The position numbers were made by a program, and so were the translations under genes. Below, piece by piece: positions 9,487 through 17,969 of a DNA stretch of 64,000 nucleotides; the first letter of the stretch is position 1; every line of letters starts with the position of its first letter. The notes beneath the pieces were generated by a model. The model did not search any database, was not told the DNA's origin, and saw only the letters and a list, made by a program, of their open reading frames with translations. The DNA comes from JAGOBP01 sp964550855 (lineage in GTDB: Bacteria; Chloroflexota; Anaerolineae; Fen-1058). Location of the stretch: contig CAZKBQ010000009.1 in the NCBI GenBank assembly GCA_964550855.1, positions 1 through 64,000 on the forward strand, read 5' to 3'.

Positions 9487-10638
9487 ATGCCCGCCACCCG
9501 CCCCGAACTTTCGGTCATCATGCCGTGCCTCAACGAAGCCGACACGATCGGCGAGTGCGTGGCGCGCGCCCGGCGGGCGATTGAACAGCTTGGCATCGAT
9601 GCGGAAGTGGTGGTGGTGGACAACGGCTCCACCGACGGCTCACCTGAGCTGGCCGCCGCGCACGGCGCGCGGGTCATCCATCAACCGGTGCGCGGTTATG
9701 GCAGCGCCTATCTCAAAGGGCTGGCCGAAACGTGCAGTCCGTATATTATCATGGCCGATTCGGACAACACCTACGATCTGAGTGAAATCGGCCGCTTTCT
9801 CGAACCGCTGCGTGGCGGCTGCGATCTGGTGATGGGCTCGCGCTTCAAGGGCACCATCCTGCCGGGCGCGATGCCGTGGCTGCATCGCTACCTCGGCAAC
9901 CCCGTGCTGACCGGCCTGCTCAATCGCCTCTTTCACACGCACGTCTCCGACGCGCACTGCGGCCTGCGCGGCCTGACGCGCGCCGCCGCCGAGCGGATGC
10001 AGCTGCGCACGCTGGGCATGGAGTTCGCCTCGGAGATGGTGATCCGCGCCGCGCAGGAAAAGATGCAGATTACCGAGGTGCCCATCACTTACTATCCCCG
10101 CGTCGGCCAATCCAAACTGCGCTCGCTGTCCGACGGCTGGCGGCACCTGCGCTTCATGCTGCTCTATAGTCCCACTTATCTGCTGCTGGCGCCGGGCGCC
10201 GTGATGTGGTGGCTGGGCATGCTCATCGTGCTGGTGCTGCTGCCCGGGCCGCTGCCGGTGGGCGGCCACGCCTATGATATTCACTTTATGATCCTGGGCG
10301 CGTCGCTGGCGCTGCTCGGCTTTCAGGTGTTCAGCCTGGGCCTGTACGCCCGGACCTACGCCATTACCGAGCACTTCGATCGGCGCGACACCTTTCTGGA
10401 CTGGTTCTGGCGGCATTTTTCGCTGGAAAAAGGCCTGATCATCGGCTCAGTATTATTCCTGATCGGGCTGGCCGTGGACGGCTACATCCTGCTACAGTGG
10501 ATCACCCGCGACTTTGGGCCGCTGTACGAGGTGCGCACGGCCATCGCCGCCATGGTGCTGCTGGTGCTGGGCGCGCAGACGATCTTCGCGTCGTTCTTCC
10601 TGAGCATGCTGGGCATCCGCCGGATCGATCAAGCATGA
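9487..10638 (+). CDS. Family 2 glycosyltransferase, dolichol-phosphate-sugar synthase type
   Basis: A 383-residue cytoplasmic GT-A domain with C-terminal membrane helices. Typical features are VIMPCLNEADTIGECV, VVVDNGSTDGS, MADSDNTY (metal-binding DxD-like) and HCGLRGLTRAA, followed by hydrophobic segments at about 230-260, 263-285, 310-335 and 345-375. It most resembles polyprenyl-phosphate glucose/mannose synthases, which make the lipid donor used by GT-C enzymes such as the one just upstream. The next gene begins within its stop codon (ATGA), so the unit is an operon. Confidence 0.85.
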   Translation: MPATRPELSVIMPCLNEADTIGECVARARRAIEQLGIDAEVVVVDNGSTDGSPELAAAHGARVIHQPVRGYGSAYLKGLAETCSPYIIMADSDNTYDLSEIGRFLEPLRGGCDLVMGSRFKGTILPGAMPWLHRYLGNPVLTGLLNRLFHTHVSDAHCGLRGLTRAAAERMQLRTLGMEFASEMVIRAAQEKMQITEVPITYYPRVGQSKLRSLSDGWRHLRFMLLYSPTYLLLAPGAVMWWLGMLIVLVLLPGPLPVGGHAYDIHFMILGASLALLGFQVFSLGLYARTYAITEHFDRRDTFLDWFWRHFSLEKGLIIGSVLFLIGLAVDGYILLQWITRDFGPLYEVRTAIAAMVLLVLGAQTIFASFFLSMLGIRRIDQA

Positions 10639-11408
10639 CCGAGTTCGATCGCGGTTCGGAACGCGGTTACTACGATTCATTTTTCGACAGCCCGGAGGCA
10701 CGGGCGCTCGATCGGGGAACGGGCTTTCGGGCGCTGCGCGCCGCGCAGGCGCAGTTCATCGCACACCAGCTTCGCGCGTTGACGAGCGCGCAGACGATTT
10801 TAAGCGTCGGCTGCGGCAACGGCGCCATTGAACAACACCTGATCGATCCGCGCTGGCGGCTGTATGCGTTCGATCTGTCCTTCGCCGGGCCGGCGCTGGG
10901 CCGGCGACAGGTTCAGGCGCACGGGCGGGCCGGTCTGAGCTTCGCGCAGGCGGCCATCGCGCCGCTGCCCGTGCGGGACGATCAGTTCGACGGGGTGCTG
11001 GCCTTGAGCGTGCTGCATCACCTGACCGCTGCCGGGCGCGAGCGAGCCTTGCGTGAAGCGCATCGCGTGCTGCGCCCCGGCGGCTGGTTCATCGCCTACG
11101 ATCCCAGTCGCTGGCGGGCGCTGCGCCTCGTCAAGTGGCTGGTGCGGCGGCGATATGATCTGATGCACAGCCCTGATGAAGAGGAACTCAATCCGCGCGA
11201 GATGCAGCAGTTGGCCGCACACTGCGGTTTCGCCCCGGCTCGATTGATCTTCTTTGACCATTTCGTCGATCCGTTGACGTGGCTGTTTCCGGCCATGCCG
11301 CCGGGGTTGTTCCGGGTATTGTACCGGCTCGATCGAATTCTGGTGCGACTGCCGGGCCGGCAGCTGGCGTCCAATTTTTTCTTGATCGCCCGGAAGCCAG
11401 TTTCCTGA
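10635..11408 (+). CDS. SAM-dependent methyltransferase, class I
   Basis: A 257-residue cytoplasmic protein. The ATG overlaps the stop of the GT2 gene by 4 bp. The Rossmann SAM-binding motif is ILSVGCGNGAIEQHL (about 57-71), followed by the acidic YAFDLS at the end of beta-2, FDGVLALSVLHHL and EAHRVLRPGGWFIAYDPSRW, the usual motif order of Methyltransf_11-type enzymes. The C-terminal part resembles lipid or sugar methylases. Location inside a glycosyltransferase cluster suggests methylation of a glycan or its lipid carrier; the substrate cannot be read. Confidence 0.85.
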   Translation: MTEFDRGSERGYYDSFFDSPEARALDRGTGFRALRAAQAQFIAHQLRALTSAQTILSVGCGNGAIEQHLIDPRWRLYAFDLSFAGPALGRRQVQAHGRAGLSFAQAAIAPLPVRDDQFDGVLALSVLHHLTAAGRERALREAHRVLRPGGWFIAYDPSRWRALRLVKWLVRRRYDLMHSPDEEELNPREMQQLAAHCGFAPARLIFFDHFVDPLTWLFPAMPPGLFRVLYRLDRILVRLPGRQLASNFFLIARKPVS

Positions 11409-11422
11409 TTGCGAGGCTGCCT

Positions 11423-12922
11423 GTGATCGATCGCACTCGCTGGTTGATACTGGGGCTGGTGCTGGCCCTGGGCGCGGCGCTGCTGACAGCGGCGCTGGCC
11501 TCGACCGCCGCACCAGCCGATCGGGCGGCGGCCGCGCCGCGTTCCGACGATTTTGCCAACTGCCGGTTTGGCGTGGGCGTGGCGCGCAACTCGATCAGTG
11601 TTTATCCTTATACGGCCACGCGCGCCGGCTTCTACGTCAACTGGCTGGCCGCCGACGGGGCCGCGCCGGGCCTGTCGTTCTTCGCCACCATCCGCCTGCG
11701 GCAGGTGGTGTCCAATGGCGTGTACCTGCCGCAATACGTCATCTCGCCCACGCTCGATTTTGCGCCGGGCGGGCTGGGGCCGCTGGTGCTGGCCAATCCG
11801 GGCCGCCTGTGGCTGGTGGGCAACGAAATGGATCGTCCGTACTATCAGGACGAAATGCTGCCGGACATGTACGCGCAGGCCTACCACGACGCGTACACCT
11901 TCATCAAAGGGTTGGATGCCACCGCCCGGGTCGGCATCGGCGGCGTGATCCAGCCCACCCCGGTGCGACTGCAGTATCTCGATCAGATCCTCGACGCCTA
12001 CCGGCGCAAGTTCGGCGGCCGCCTGCCCGTCGATGTGTGGAACACGCACCTGTACATTTTGCAGGAGACGCGGCTGTCATGGGGGGCCGGCATCCCGCCC
12101 GGCATCGATCTGATCACCGGCACGCTGTACACCATTCCGCAGAGCGTGGACGCCGTCGTCTTCGCCGGTCTCATCCGCGATCTGCGCGGCTGGCTGAAGG
12201 CGCGCGGCTATCAGTACACGCCCTTAATCGTCACCGAGTACGGCCTGCTGTTTCCGCTGGACATCCTGGAGAGCCAGGGCGTGACCCTGGCGCAGATGAA
12301 ACAGTTCTTGAGCAACGTCATCCACTACATGAACACGGCCTGGGACGCCGAGCTGGGTGATCCGGCCGACAACTACCGGCTGGTGCAGCAGGCCGCCATC
12401 TACAGCCTGGATGATGATTCCACCGACGACCAGGGTTTCTACCGCTGGGGCAGCTTCCTTCACCAGTCGTCGCCGCCCTACACGCAGACCGCCATCGGCG
12501 CGCACTACAACAACGTGCTGGCCGCGCTGCCCGCGCAGGTCGATTTGATCGCCATGCACGCGCAGGCTGACCCCGGCGCGCTGATTGTGCAACCCGGCGA
12601 AACGATCTCGACTGTGGTCAGCGTCCGGATCGGCAACGGTGGCAACACGCCGTTCAACGCGCCCGTCGTGGTGCGCTTCCGCGAGGTGACGGGCGGGCAG
12701 ATCGGCGGAACATGGGAGGCCAGCCTGTCGCCGATGGGCGGCTGCGGACAGACGCGCGAGGTCAGCTTCACGTGGCCCAACCTGGCGATCGGCGCGCACA
12801 CCGTGCAGATAGAAGTGAATCCCGATCGCCACCTTGAAGAGACCAACTATCAGAACAACGCCCTGACACTCACTCTGGTAGCCGGGCCGCACGCGTTCTA
12901 TCTGCCCGCGCAGGCACGCTGA
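11423..12922 (+). CDS. Secreted glycosidase-like protein, paralogue of the 6288 gene
   Basis: The 499-residue reading starts at GTG 11423, 6 nt after GAGG, and begins with a basic and hydrophobic export segment (about 5-28). The mature part mirrors the 6288 product: NCRFGVGVAR, LWLVGNEMD (E135 in place of NEPD), VIQPTPVRLQYLDQILDAY, VWNTHLYIL, PLIVTEYGLLFP (E272), a CARDB-like beta-sandwich from about 370, and a terminal HAFYLPAQAR. The Pro-to-Met change beside the acid/base is tolerated in some families, so activity is uncertain. A strong bidirectional terminator follows. The two paralogues flank three glycan-building genes. Confidence 0.72.
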   Translation: MIDRTRWLILGLVLALGAALLTAALASTAAPADRAAAAPRSDDFANCRFGVGVARNSISVYPYTATRAGFYVNWLAADGAAPGLSFFATIRLRQVVSNGVYLPQYVISPTLDFAPGGLGPLVLANPGRLWLVGNEMDRPYYQDEMLPDMYAQAYHDAYTFIKGLDATARVGIGGVIQPTPVRLQYLDQILDAYRRKFGGRLPVDVWNTHLYILQETRLSWGAGIPPGIDLITGTLYTIPQSVDAVVFAGLIRDLRGWLKARGYQYTPLIVTEYGLLFPLDILESQGVTLAQMKQFLSNVIHYMNTAWDAELGDPADNYRLVQQAAIYSLDDDSTDDQGFYRWGSFLHQSSPPYTQTAIGAHYNNVLAALPAQVDLIAMHAQADPGALIVQPGETISTVVSVRIGNGGNTPFNAPVVVRFREVTGGQIGGTWEASLSPMGGCGQTREVSFTWPNLAIGAHTVQIEVNPDRHLEETNYQNNALTLTLVAGPHAFYLPAQAR

Positions 12923-12937
12923 GCGTGATCACACAAA

Positions 12938-12968
12938 CGCCCGGCCGCTGAAGGTCAGCGGCCGGGCG
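12938..12968. terminator. Bidirectional intrinsic terminator
   Basis: CGCCCGGCCGCTGA and TCAGCGGCCGGGCG form a perfect 14-bp GC-rich stem with a 3-nt loop between the convergent glycosidase-like and HNH genes. The minus-strand side continues into a T-rich stretch (CGTTTGTGTG). Confidence 0.8.
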
Positions 12969-12989
12969 AAGTCTCATCGCAGCGTTGGG

Positions 12990-13511
12990 CTACAGGCGGA
13001 TGTACCGCTTCCACTCCGGGCGAATGTCCGACGACAGGATCAGGTAGTTGGTGCGCGGCATCTTCGGCTCAAAATTGGGATTGTGAAAGCGCATGCCCGC
13101 TTCGTGCATGGAGCGGCCACCCTTGCGCTGCTGGCAGCGCGGGCAGCTGGCCACCGTGTTGCTCCACGTATTGGGCGGGATATTTTTGGCGCGGCACTCC
13201 CACTGCGGGATCACGTGATCGATGGTAGCCTCGCGCGGGGCCAAGTGCTTGCCGCAATACTGGCACACGTGATGATCGCGCGCCAGCACGCCGCGCCGGC
13301 TCCAGCCTACGCCGCGCCGCGGCACGTTGACGTAGTACCGCAGCCGCAGGACGCTGGGCATGGGTTGCCGCGTGCTCTTGGAGCGCAGCTCGCGCCCCGG
13401 CACCGCTTCGATCAGGTCCACTTTGCCGTCCATCAACAGCCCAATGGCGCGGCTCAACTTGACGACGGCCAGCGGCTCAAATGAGGCATTGAGAAGCAGC
13501 ACGCTCGACAT
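12990..13511 (-). CDS. HNH endonuclease
   Basis: A 173-residue protein, start MSSVLLLNAS, where family members of this type begin. Residues 1-60 are the N-terminal domain common to HNH proteins found beside housekeeping genes. The nuclease core has CQYC (83-86), the catalytic-type TIDHVIP (D98, H99), N118 and a second zinc pair CPRC (123-126). It probably binds zinc and cuts or nicks DNA, but the biological substrate of this widespread stand-alone family is unknown. A longer frame to 13715 would run through a good promoter at 13589-13616 and is rejected. It is monocistronic. Confidence 0.85.
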   Translation of the reverse strand: MSSVLLLNASFEPLAVVKLSRAIGLLMDGKVDLIEAVPGRELRSKSTRQPMPSVLRLRYYVNVPRRGVGWSRRGVLARDHHVCQYCGKHLAPREATIDHVIPQWECRAKNIPPNTWSNTVASCPRCQQRKGGRSMHEAGMRFHNPNFEPKMPRTNYLILSSDIRPEWKRYIRL

Positions 13512-13588
13512 GGTGCATCGATCCTGATGATACCCGCCCGCTTCAAAATCCGTGTTAAGGTCGAATGATCCTTTCTTTACAAACGTGA

Positions 13589-13616
13589 AGTATAGCAGAA
13601 GAATGCCCGATCCCAA
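13589..13616 (-). promoter_or_regulatory. Promoter of the HNH gene
   Basis: On the minus strand TTGGGA and TATACT are separated by 16 bp, and TGC directly precedes TATACT (extended -10). The predicted start lies about 70 nt before the HNH start codon. Confidence 0.6.
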
Positions 13617-13629
13617 AATTCCGATCCGG

Positions 13630-13658
13630 TTGACGCGGGCTGCGTCACGCGGTACACT
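13630..13658 (+). promoter_or_regulatory. Promoter of the M2 peptidase gene
   Basis: TTGACG and TACACT with a 17-bp spacer, about 40 bp before the GTG start at 13698. It is back-to-back with the HNH promoter. Confidence 0.65.
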
Positions 13659-13697
13659 TGCCGGGCCGATTGAGCCGCTTGCCCCAAGGAGACCCGC

Positions 13698-15290
13698 GTG
13701 ACTCACCCGTTGCAAACGTTCATCGACGATTACACGGCCCAGTTGGCCCCCCTGCTCACCGCGCGCAACCTGGCCTCGTGGCGGTTCTCCACGCAGGGCG
13801 ACGCAACCGCACAGGCCGAATATGCCCGCCTCAGCACCGAGCTACGCCTGCTGCACGCCGACGCCGACCGCTTCGCGCGGCTCAAGGCGCTCTCGGCATC
13901 GCCCAGCGGCGACGCGCTGCTGGACCGGCAGGCGCAGTTGGCTCGTTACAGCTTCCAGTCGCAGCAGATGCCGCGCGATCTGATCGAGCAGATCGTGGCG
14001 CTGGAGACGGAGATCGAGGCCGAGTTCAACGCCTATCGCGGCGTCATCGACGGACGCACCTACACCGACAACGAACTCAAGGCCCTGCTGCGCGACTCCA
14101 ACGATGTGGCCCTGCGGCGGGCGGCCTGGGAAGCCAGCAAGCAGATCGGCGCGCAGGTGGCCGGGCGCGTGTTGAAGACAGTGGCCCTGCGTAATCAGGC
14201 CGCCCGCGCCATGGGCTTCGACAACTTCTACACCATGAGCCTGGCATTACAGGAGTTGGACGAAGCGCAGTTGTTCGATCTGTTTGATCGTCTGGAGCAG
14301 CTGACCCGCCCCTTGTTTGCCGCTTACAAAGCCGATCTCGATCGCCGGTTGGCCGATCGGTTTGGAATCCAACCCGATCGGCTGCGCCCCTGGCACTACG
14401 CCGATCCGTTCTTCCAGGAAGTGCCCGCCGATCCCGAACTCGACCTCGATCGCTTCTACGCGGATCAAGACGTGGTGGCGCTGACGCAGCAGTTCTATCA
14501 GGCCATCGGCCTGCCCATCGAAGACATCATCGCGCGCAGCGATTTGTACGAGCGGCCCGGCAAGTACCAACACGCCTATTGCGAAGACATGGATCGAGCG
14601 GGCGACGTGCGAGTCGTGTGCAACGTGCAGCCCAACGAATACTGGCTCAGCACGATGCTGCACGAGTACGGGCATGCCGTATACTTCAAGTATCTGGACT
14701 CGACGCTGCCGTTTTTACTGCGCGATCCCGCGCACACACTGAGCACCGAAGCGGTGGCGATGTTAATGGGCCGCCTCAGCGCCAACGGCGACTGGCTCAA
14801 GCGCTACGTCGGCGCGGCACCCGGTGAGATCGCGCAACTCGAAGGCCGCCTCGCCGCGCAGCAGCACGCCTCGCTGCTGGTCTTTACGCGCTGGGCGTTG
14901 ACGATGTGCCACTTCGAGCGCGAACTGTATCGCGATCCACAGCAGGACTTGAACACGTCGTGGTGGAACCTTGTCGAAAAGTACCAGCTGGTCAGGCGCC
15001 CCGACGATCGCCGCGCGCCCGATTGGGCCGCCAAAATTCATCTGGCGTGCTACCCGGCATATTATCAAAACTACATGCTGGGCGAGATGACGGCCTCGCA
15101 GCTGCTGGAATACATCACGCAGCGCGTGCTGAACGGCGAACGTGCGCGCTTTGTGGACAGCCCGCAAGTAGGCACGTATTTGAAAGAACGCTTCTTTCAG
15201 TTGGGCGCGCGCTTCGATTGGAACGGCGCGTTGAAAGCGGCCACCGGTGAAGAATTAAAGCCGGAGTATTTTGCCAGGCACCTGTCGTGA
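13698..15290 (+). CDS. M2-family (ACE-like) zinc metallopeptidase
   Basis: A 530-residue protein. The gluzincin signature is complete: HEYGH (H322, E323, H326) and TLSTEAVAMLMG with E351 as third zinc ligand, 25 residues after the second histidine. The all-helical N-terminal part (ATRGFDNFY-like segment AMGFDNFYTMSLAL) fits bacterial angiotensin-converting-enzyme-like dipeptidyl carboxypeptidases, which remove C-terminal dipeptides; M3 peptidases are the alternative. No signal peptide is seen, so it probably works in the cytoplasm on small peptides. GTG start with AAGGAG 6 nt upstream and a good promoter. The gap after it holds a heptamer-repeat hairpin. Confidence 0.85.
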   Translation: MTHPLQTFIDDYTAQLAPLLTARNLASWRFSTQGDATAQAEYARLSTELRLLHADADRFARLKALSASPSGDALLDRQAQLARYSFQSQQMPRDLIEQIVALETEIEAEFNAYRGVIDGRTYTDNELKALLRDSNDVALRRAAWEASKQIGAQVAGRVLKTVALRNQAARAMGFDNFYTMSLALQELDEAQLFDLFDRLEQLTRPLFAAYKADLDRRLADRFGIQPDRLRPWHYADPFFQEVPADPELDLDRFYADQDVVALTQQFYQAIGLPIEDIIARSDLYERPGKYQHAYCEDMDRAGDVRVVCNVQPNEYWLSTMLHEYGHAVYFKYLDSTLPFLLRDPAHTLSTEAVAMLMGRLSANGDWLKRYVGAAPGEIAQLEGRLAAQQHASLLVFTRWALTMCHFERELYRDPQQDLNTSWWNLVEKYQLVRRPDDRRAPDWAAKIHLACYPAYYQNYMLGEMTASQLLEYITQRVLNGERARFVDSPQVGTYLKERFFQLGARFDWNGALKAATGEELKPEYFARHLS

Positions 15291-15291
15291 C

Positions 15292-15387
15292 GAGTAACGA
15301 GCAATGAGTAACGACTAACTCCGGGCTACTCATTACTCATTACTCGTTACTCATTAACATTACTCGTCACCCATTACTCACGATGGA
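15292..15387. repeat. Heptamer repeat forming a long inverted repeat (GAGTAAC / ACTCATT type)
   Basis: The left arm (15292-15314) consists of heptamers GAGTAAC, GAGCAAT, GAGTAAC. The right arm (15330-15352) is its reverse complement with 2 mismatches in 23, made of ACTCATT/ACTCGTT units. More units of the same kind continue to about 15387. It fills the gap between the peptidase and the hydratase genes and may act in mRNA processing or as a weak terminator; function unknown. Confidence 0.85.
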
Positions 15388-15393
15388 GCCCAC

Positions 15394-16179
15394 ATGGCCT
15401 ACACCACCATCCTGTACGACGTGGCCGACGGCGTTGCCACGCTGACGTTCAATCGGCCCGAAGTGCGCAACGCCTTCAACGACCTGATGGCCGAAGAGGT
15501 GCAAGCCGCCCTCAAAGCCGCCGAGCGTGACGAAGCGGTGCGCTGCCTCGTGATCACGGGTGCAGGGACGGGTTTCTGCGCCGGACAGGATTTGGCCGCC
15601 ATCCAGGCGCGCGGCGATGACGCTTCATTCCGCGATCATCTGCTGAAGACCTACAACCCCATCGTGCTAAAGCTGCGCACCATCGAGAAGCCCGTCATCG
15701 CCGCCGTCAACGGTGCGGCGGCGGGCGCGGGCTGGGGCATGGCGCTGGCCTGCGATCTGCGCTACGCGGCCGAGAGCGCCAAATTCCGCTTTGCGTTTAC
15801 GGGCATCGGCCTCACCGCCGATTCGGGCACATCGTTCTTTCTGCCCCGGCTGGTCGGCCTGGGCAAAGCGCTGGAACTGGCCTATACCAACGCCGTCGTC
15901 GATGCGAATACGGCCCTATCGTTAGGGCTGATCAACGGCGTATTCGCGCCCGATCGGTTGATGCCGGCCACTTTGGACCTGGCCCGCCAATTGGCGCAGG
16001 CCCCCACGCGCGGCCTGGGTCTGACCAAGCGCGCCATGAATCACGCCCTCAACGTCGATCTGGCCGACGCGCTGGATTACGAAGCGCATTTGCAAGAGAT
16101 CGCGGGCCGCACGGCGGATTATCGCGAAGGCGTGCAAGCCTTCCTCGAAAAACGCGCGCCCCGTTTCGCGGGAAAATGA
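15394..16179 (+). CDS. Enoyl-CoA hydratase/isomerase, PaaG-like
   Basis: A 261-residue crotonase-fold protein. It has the N-terminal LTFNRPEVRNAFN, the oxyanion-hole segment GAGTGFCAGQDL and the second oxyanion element AAVNGAAAGAGWGMALACDLRYA. In the active site the residue pattern is GIGLTADSGTSFFLPRLVG; Asp in place of the hydratase Glu resembles the PaaG ring-epoxide/1,2-enoyl isomerase group rather than a plain hydratase. It acts on acyl-CoA in the cytoplasm. A 3-hydroxyacyl-CoA dehydrogenase lies two genes downstream, the usual partner in beta-oxidation or aromatic degradation, with uracil-DNA glycosylase between them. No other paa gene is present. Confidence 0.85.
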   Translation: MAYTTILYDVADGVATLTFNRPEVRNAFNDLMAEEVQAALKAAERDEAVRCLVITGAGTGFCAGQDLAAIQARGDDASFRDHLLKTYNPIVLKLRTIEKPVIAAVNGAAAGAGWGMALACDLRYAAESAKFRFAFTGIGLTADSGTSFFLPRLVGLGKALELAYTNAVVDANTALSLGLINGVFAPDRLMPATLDLARQLAQAPTRGLGLTKRAMNHALNVDLADALDYEAHLQEIAGRTADYREGVQAFLEKRAPRFAGK

Positions 16180-16187
16180 CCCCTGCT

Positions 16188-16258
16188 CAATGACAAATGA
16201 CAAAACCCCATGGGGGCGCTTGCGTCATTTGTCATTGGTCGTTTTTCATTGGCCATTG
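16188..16258. repeat. Heptamer repeat hairpin (AATGACA / GTCATTT type)
   Basis: CAATGACAAATGAC (16188-16201) and GTCATTTGTCATTG (16224-16237) form a perfect 14-bp stem; its loop contains the palindrome CCCCATGGGG. The right arm continues as heptamers GTCGTTT, TTCATTG, GCCATTG up to the ribosome-binding site of ung. The sequence type differs from the repeat before the hydratase gene, but the 7-nt period is the same. Confidence 0.85.
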
Positions 16259-16267
16259 GAGATTGCC

Positions 16268-16933
16268 ATGGAAACCACCTGGCGTCCGGTGCTGATCGCC
16301 GAAACCGAAAAGCCTTACTGGAAGCCCTTGCAGCAATTTGTGCGCGACGAGCGCAGCAAATACCAGGTCTTTCCGCCGGACAAGGAAGTCTTTGCTGCGC
16401 TGCACCTCACGCCTTACGAAAAGGTCAGCGTGCTGATCTTAGGGCAGGACCCTTATCACGGCCCCGGCCAGGCGCACGGCCTGTGCTTCTCGGTGCGGCC
16501 CGGCGTGGACGTGCCGCCGTCGCTGGTCAACATCTTCAAGGAACTGCACGACGATCTGGGCTGCAAAATTCCGAATCACGGCAACCTGACGCACTGGGCC
16601 GAGCAGGGCGTGCTGCTGCTCAACGCCGTGCTGACGGTGCGCGCCCATCAGGCCAACTCGCACGCCGGCAAAGGCTGGGAGAACTTTACCGACGCCGTCA
16701 TCCGCGCGGTCAGCGCCAAACCCGATCGGGTGGTCTTTGTCCTGTGGGGCGCATACGCGCGCAAGAAGAAGCCGCTCATCGACATTTCGCGGCACGTCAT
16801 CATCGAATCGGCGCACCCGTCGCCGCTGTCGGCTGCCAACGGCTTCTTTGGCAGCCGCCCGTTCTCCAAGATCAACGCCGCGTTGCGCGAGGCCGGCAAG
16901 CCGGAGATCGACTGGCAGATACCGGATATGTAA
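16268..16933 (+). CDS. ung: Uracil-DNA glycosylase, family 1
   Basis: Removes uracil from DNA to start base-excision repair. The 221-residue product has the catalytic water-activating motif GQDPYHGP (D61), LLLNAVLTV and the minor-groove HPSPLS loop (H183), all typical of family 1 UDG, and matches the family length. The start METTW is preceded by GGAG; a longer frame beginning at 16190 runs through the heptamer repeat and is rejected. It sits between two fatty-acid-type genes with repeat hairpins on both sides, so it may be independently expressed. Confidence 0.96.
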   Translation: METTWRPVLIAETEKPYWKPLQQFVRDERSKYQVFPPDKEVFAALHLTPYEKVSVLILGQDPYHGPGQAHGLCFSVRPGVDVPPSLVNIFKELHDDLGCKIPNHGNLTHWAEQGVLLLNAVLTVRAHQANSHAGKGWENFTDAVIRAVSAKPDRVVFVLWGAYARKKKPLIDISRHVIIESAHPSPLSAANGFFGSRPFSKINAALREAGKPEIDWQIPDM

Positions 16934-17006
16934 CGAGTAACCAGTAACGAGTTATCAACGGGCGGCGGTTGTGCCTTACGCCTTGCTCGTTACACATTAC
17001 TCATTA
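16931..17006. repeat. Heptamer repeat, imperfect inverted arms (TAACGAG type)
   Basis: The left arm TAACGAG-TAACCAG-TAACGAG starts in the stop codon of ung (16931-16952). The right arm GCTCGTT-ACACATT-ACTCATT (16985-17006) is its reverse complement at 17 of 22 positions. The units are the same type as those at 15292-15387. Confidence 0.8.
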
Positions 17007-17015
17007 GAGGTCGGC

Positions 17016-17870
17016 ATGGACATCATCGGCATTCTGGGCGCAGGCACCATGGGCGCGGGCATCGCGCAGGTGGCCGCCAGCCACGGGCACAACGTGGTGC
17101 TGTACGACGTGCAGGCGCAGTTCGCCCAGCGCGGCCTGGATCGCATCCGCCGCGAGCTGGAGCGCGCCGTCAAGAAGAGCCGCCTCACGCCGCAGGACAT
17201 GGACGCCACGCTGTCACACCTGTGGACGACAACCGATCTGTCCGATCTGCATACAGCTACCATCGTGATTGAAGCCGTGCCCGAAGACCTGGCGCTGAAA
17301 CGCGACATCTTCCGCTCGCTCGATCACCTGTGCTGCCCGGAAACGATCCTGTGCTCCAACACCTCGTCGCTGTCCATCGCCGCGCTGGCCGGCGTCACGG
17401 AACGGGCCGATCGGGTGGCCGGCCTGCACTTCTTCAACCCCGCGCCGGTCATGCCGCTAATCGAAGTCGTGCGCGCCGATTACACGTCCGATGAAACGAT
17501 CAGCCACCTGCTCGATCTGGCGCGCCGTTGGGGCAAGACGCCCATCGTGGTCAGAGACACGCCGGGCTTCATCGTCAATCGGGTGGCGCGGCCGTTTTAC
17601 GCCGAAGCGCTGCGCCTGCTCGATCATCATGTGGCCGATCCGGCTACAATCGATCGCATCGCGCGGGCGGCCGGCTTCAAGCTGGGGCCGTTTGAGCTGC
17701 TGGATCTGATCGGGTTGGACGTGAACTTCGCCGTGACGCAGTCGATCTACAACGCGTTCTTTCAAGAACCGCGCTTCAAGCCGCATCCCATCCAGCAGCG
17801 CATGGTCGAAGCGAAGCGGCTGGGCCGCAAGACCGGCCACGGCTTCTACGACTATCCCGCCGAAAAGTAA
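17016..17870 (+). CDS. 3-hydroxyacyl-CoA (3-hydroxybutyryl-CoA) dehydrogenase
   Basis: Oxidises L-3-hydroxyacyl-CoA with NAD, or the reverse. The 284-residue length is that of single-domain Hbd enzymes. The Rossmann motif is GILGAGTMGAGIAQ (G8, G10, G13), followed by VIEAVPEDLALKRDIF, SNTSSLSI and GLHFFNPAPVMPLIEVV with the catalytic-type His. The C-terminal domain has TPGFIVNRV and GRKTGHGFYDY. AGAGG lies just before the ATG; a longer frame into the repeat is rejected. It probably partners the crotonase at 15394. A degenerate paralogue lies at 22284. Confidence 0.92.
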   Translation: MDIIGILGAGTMGAGIAQVAASHGHNVVLYDVQAQFAQRGLDRIRRELERAVKKSRLTPQDMDATLSHLWTTTDLSDLHTATIVIEAVPEDLALKRDIFRSLDHLCCPETILCSNTSSLSIAALAGVTERADRVAGLHFFNPAPVMPLIEVVRADYTSDETISHLLDLARRWGKTPIVVRDTPGFIVNRVARPFYAEALRLLDHHVADPATIDRIARAAGFKLGPFELLDLIGLDVNFAVTQSIYNAFFQEPRFKPHPIQQRMVEAKRLGRKTGHGFYDYPAEK

Positions 17871-17969
17871 TCTTCACCTGACTGGCGCGGTGCGCCTCAC
17901 GTCTCGGGCCGCTTTCAAGGCGGTGCTTCACGTTGCGACCTCAACCCTTTGCTCAGGAGAATGACTGCC

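Noticed and set aside
13209..13220. GATCACGTGATC palindrome as a parS site
   Set aside because: It has CACGTG but not the TTT/AAA flanks of parS and lies within the HNH coding region.
13512..13715. Long N-terminal extension of the HNH gene
   Set aside because: It would run across an extended -10 promoter on the same strand; family members begin at MSSVLLLN.
15292..17006. Repeats as a CRISPR array
   Set aside because: Units are 7 nt without unique spacers, and no cas gene is near.
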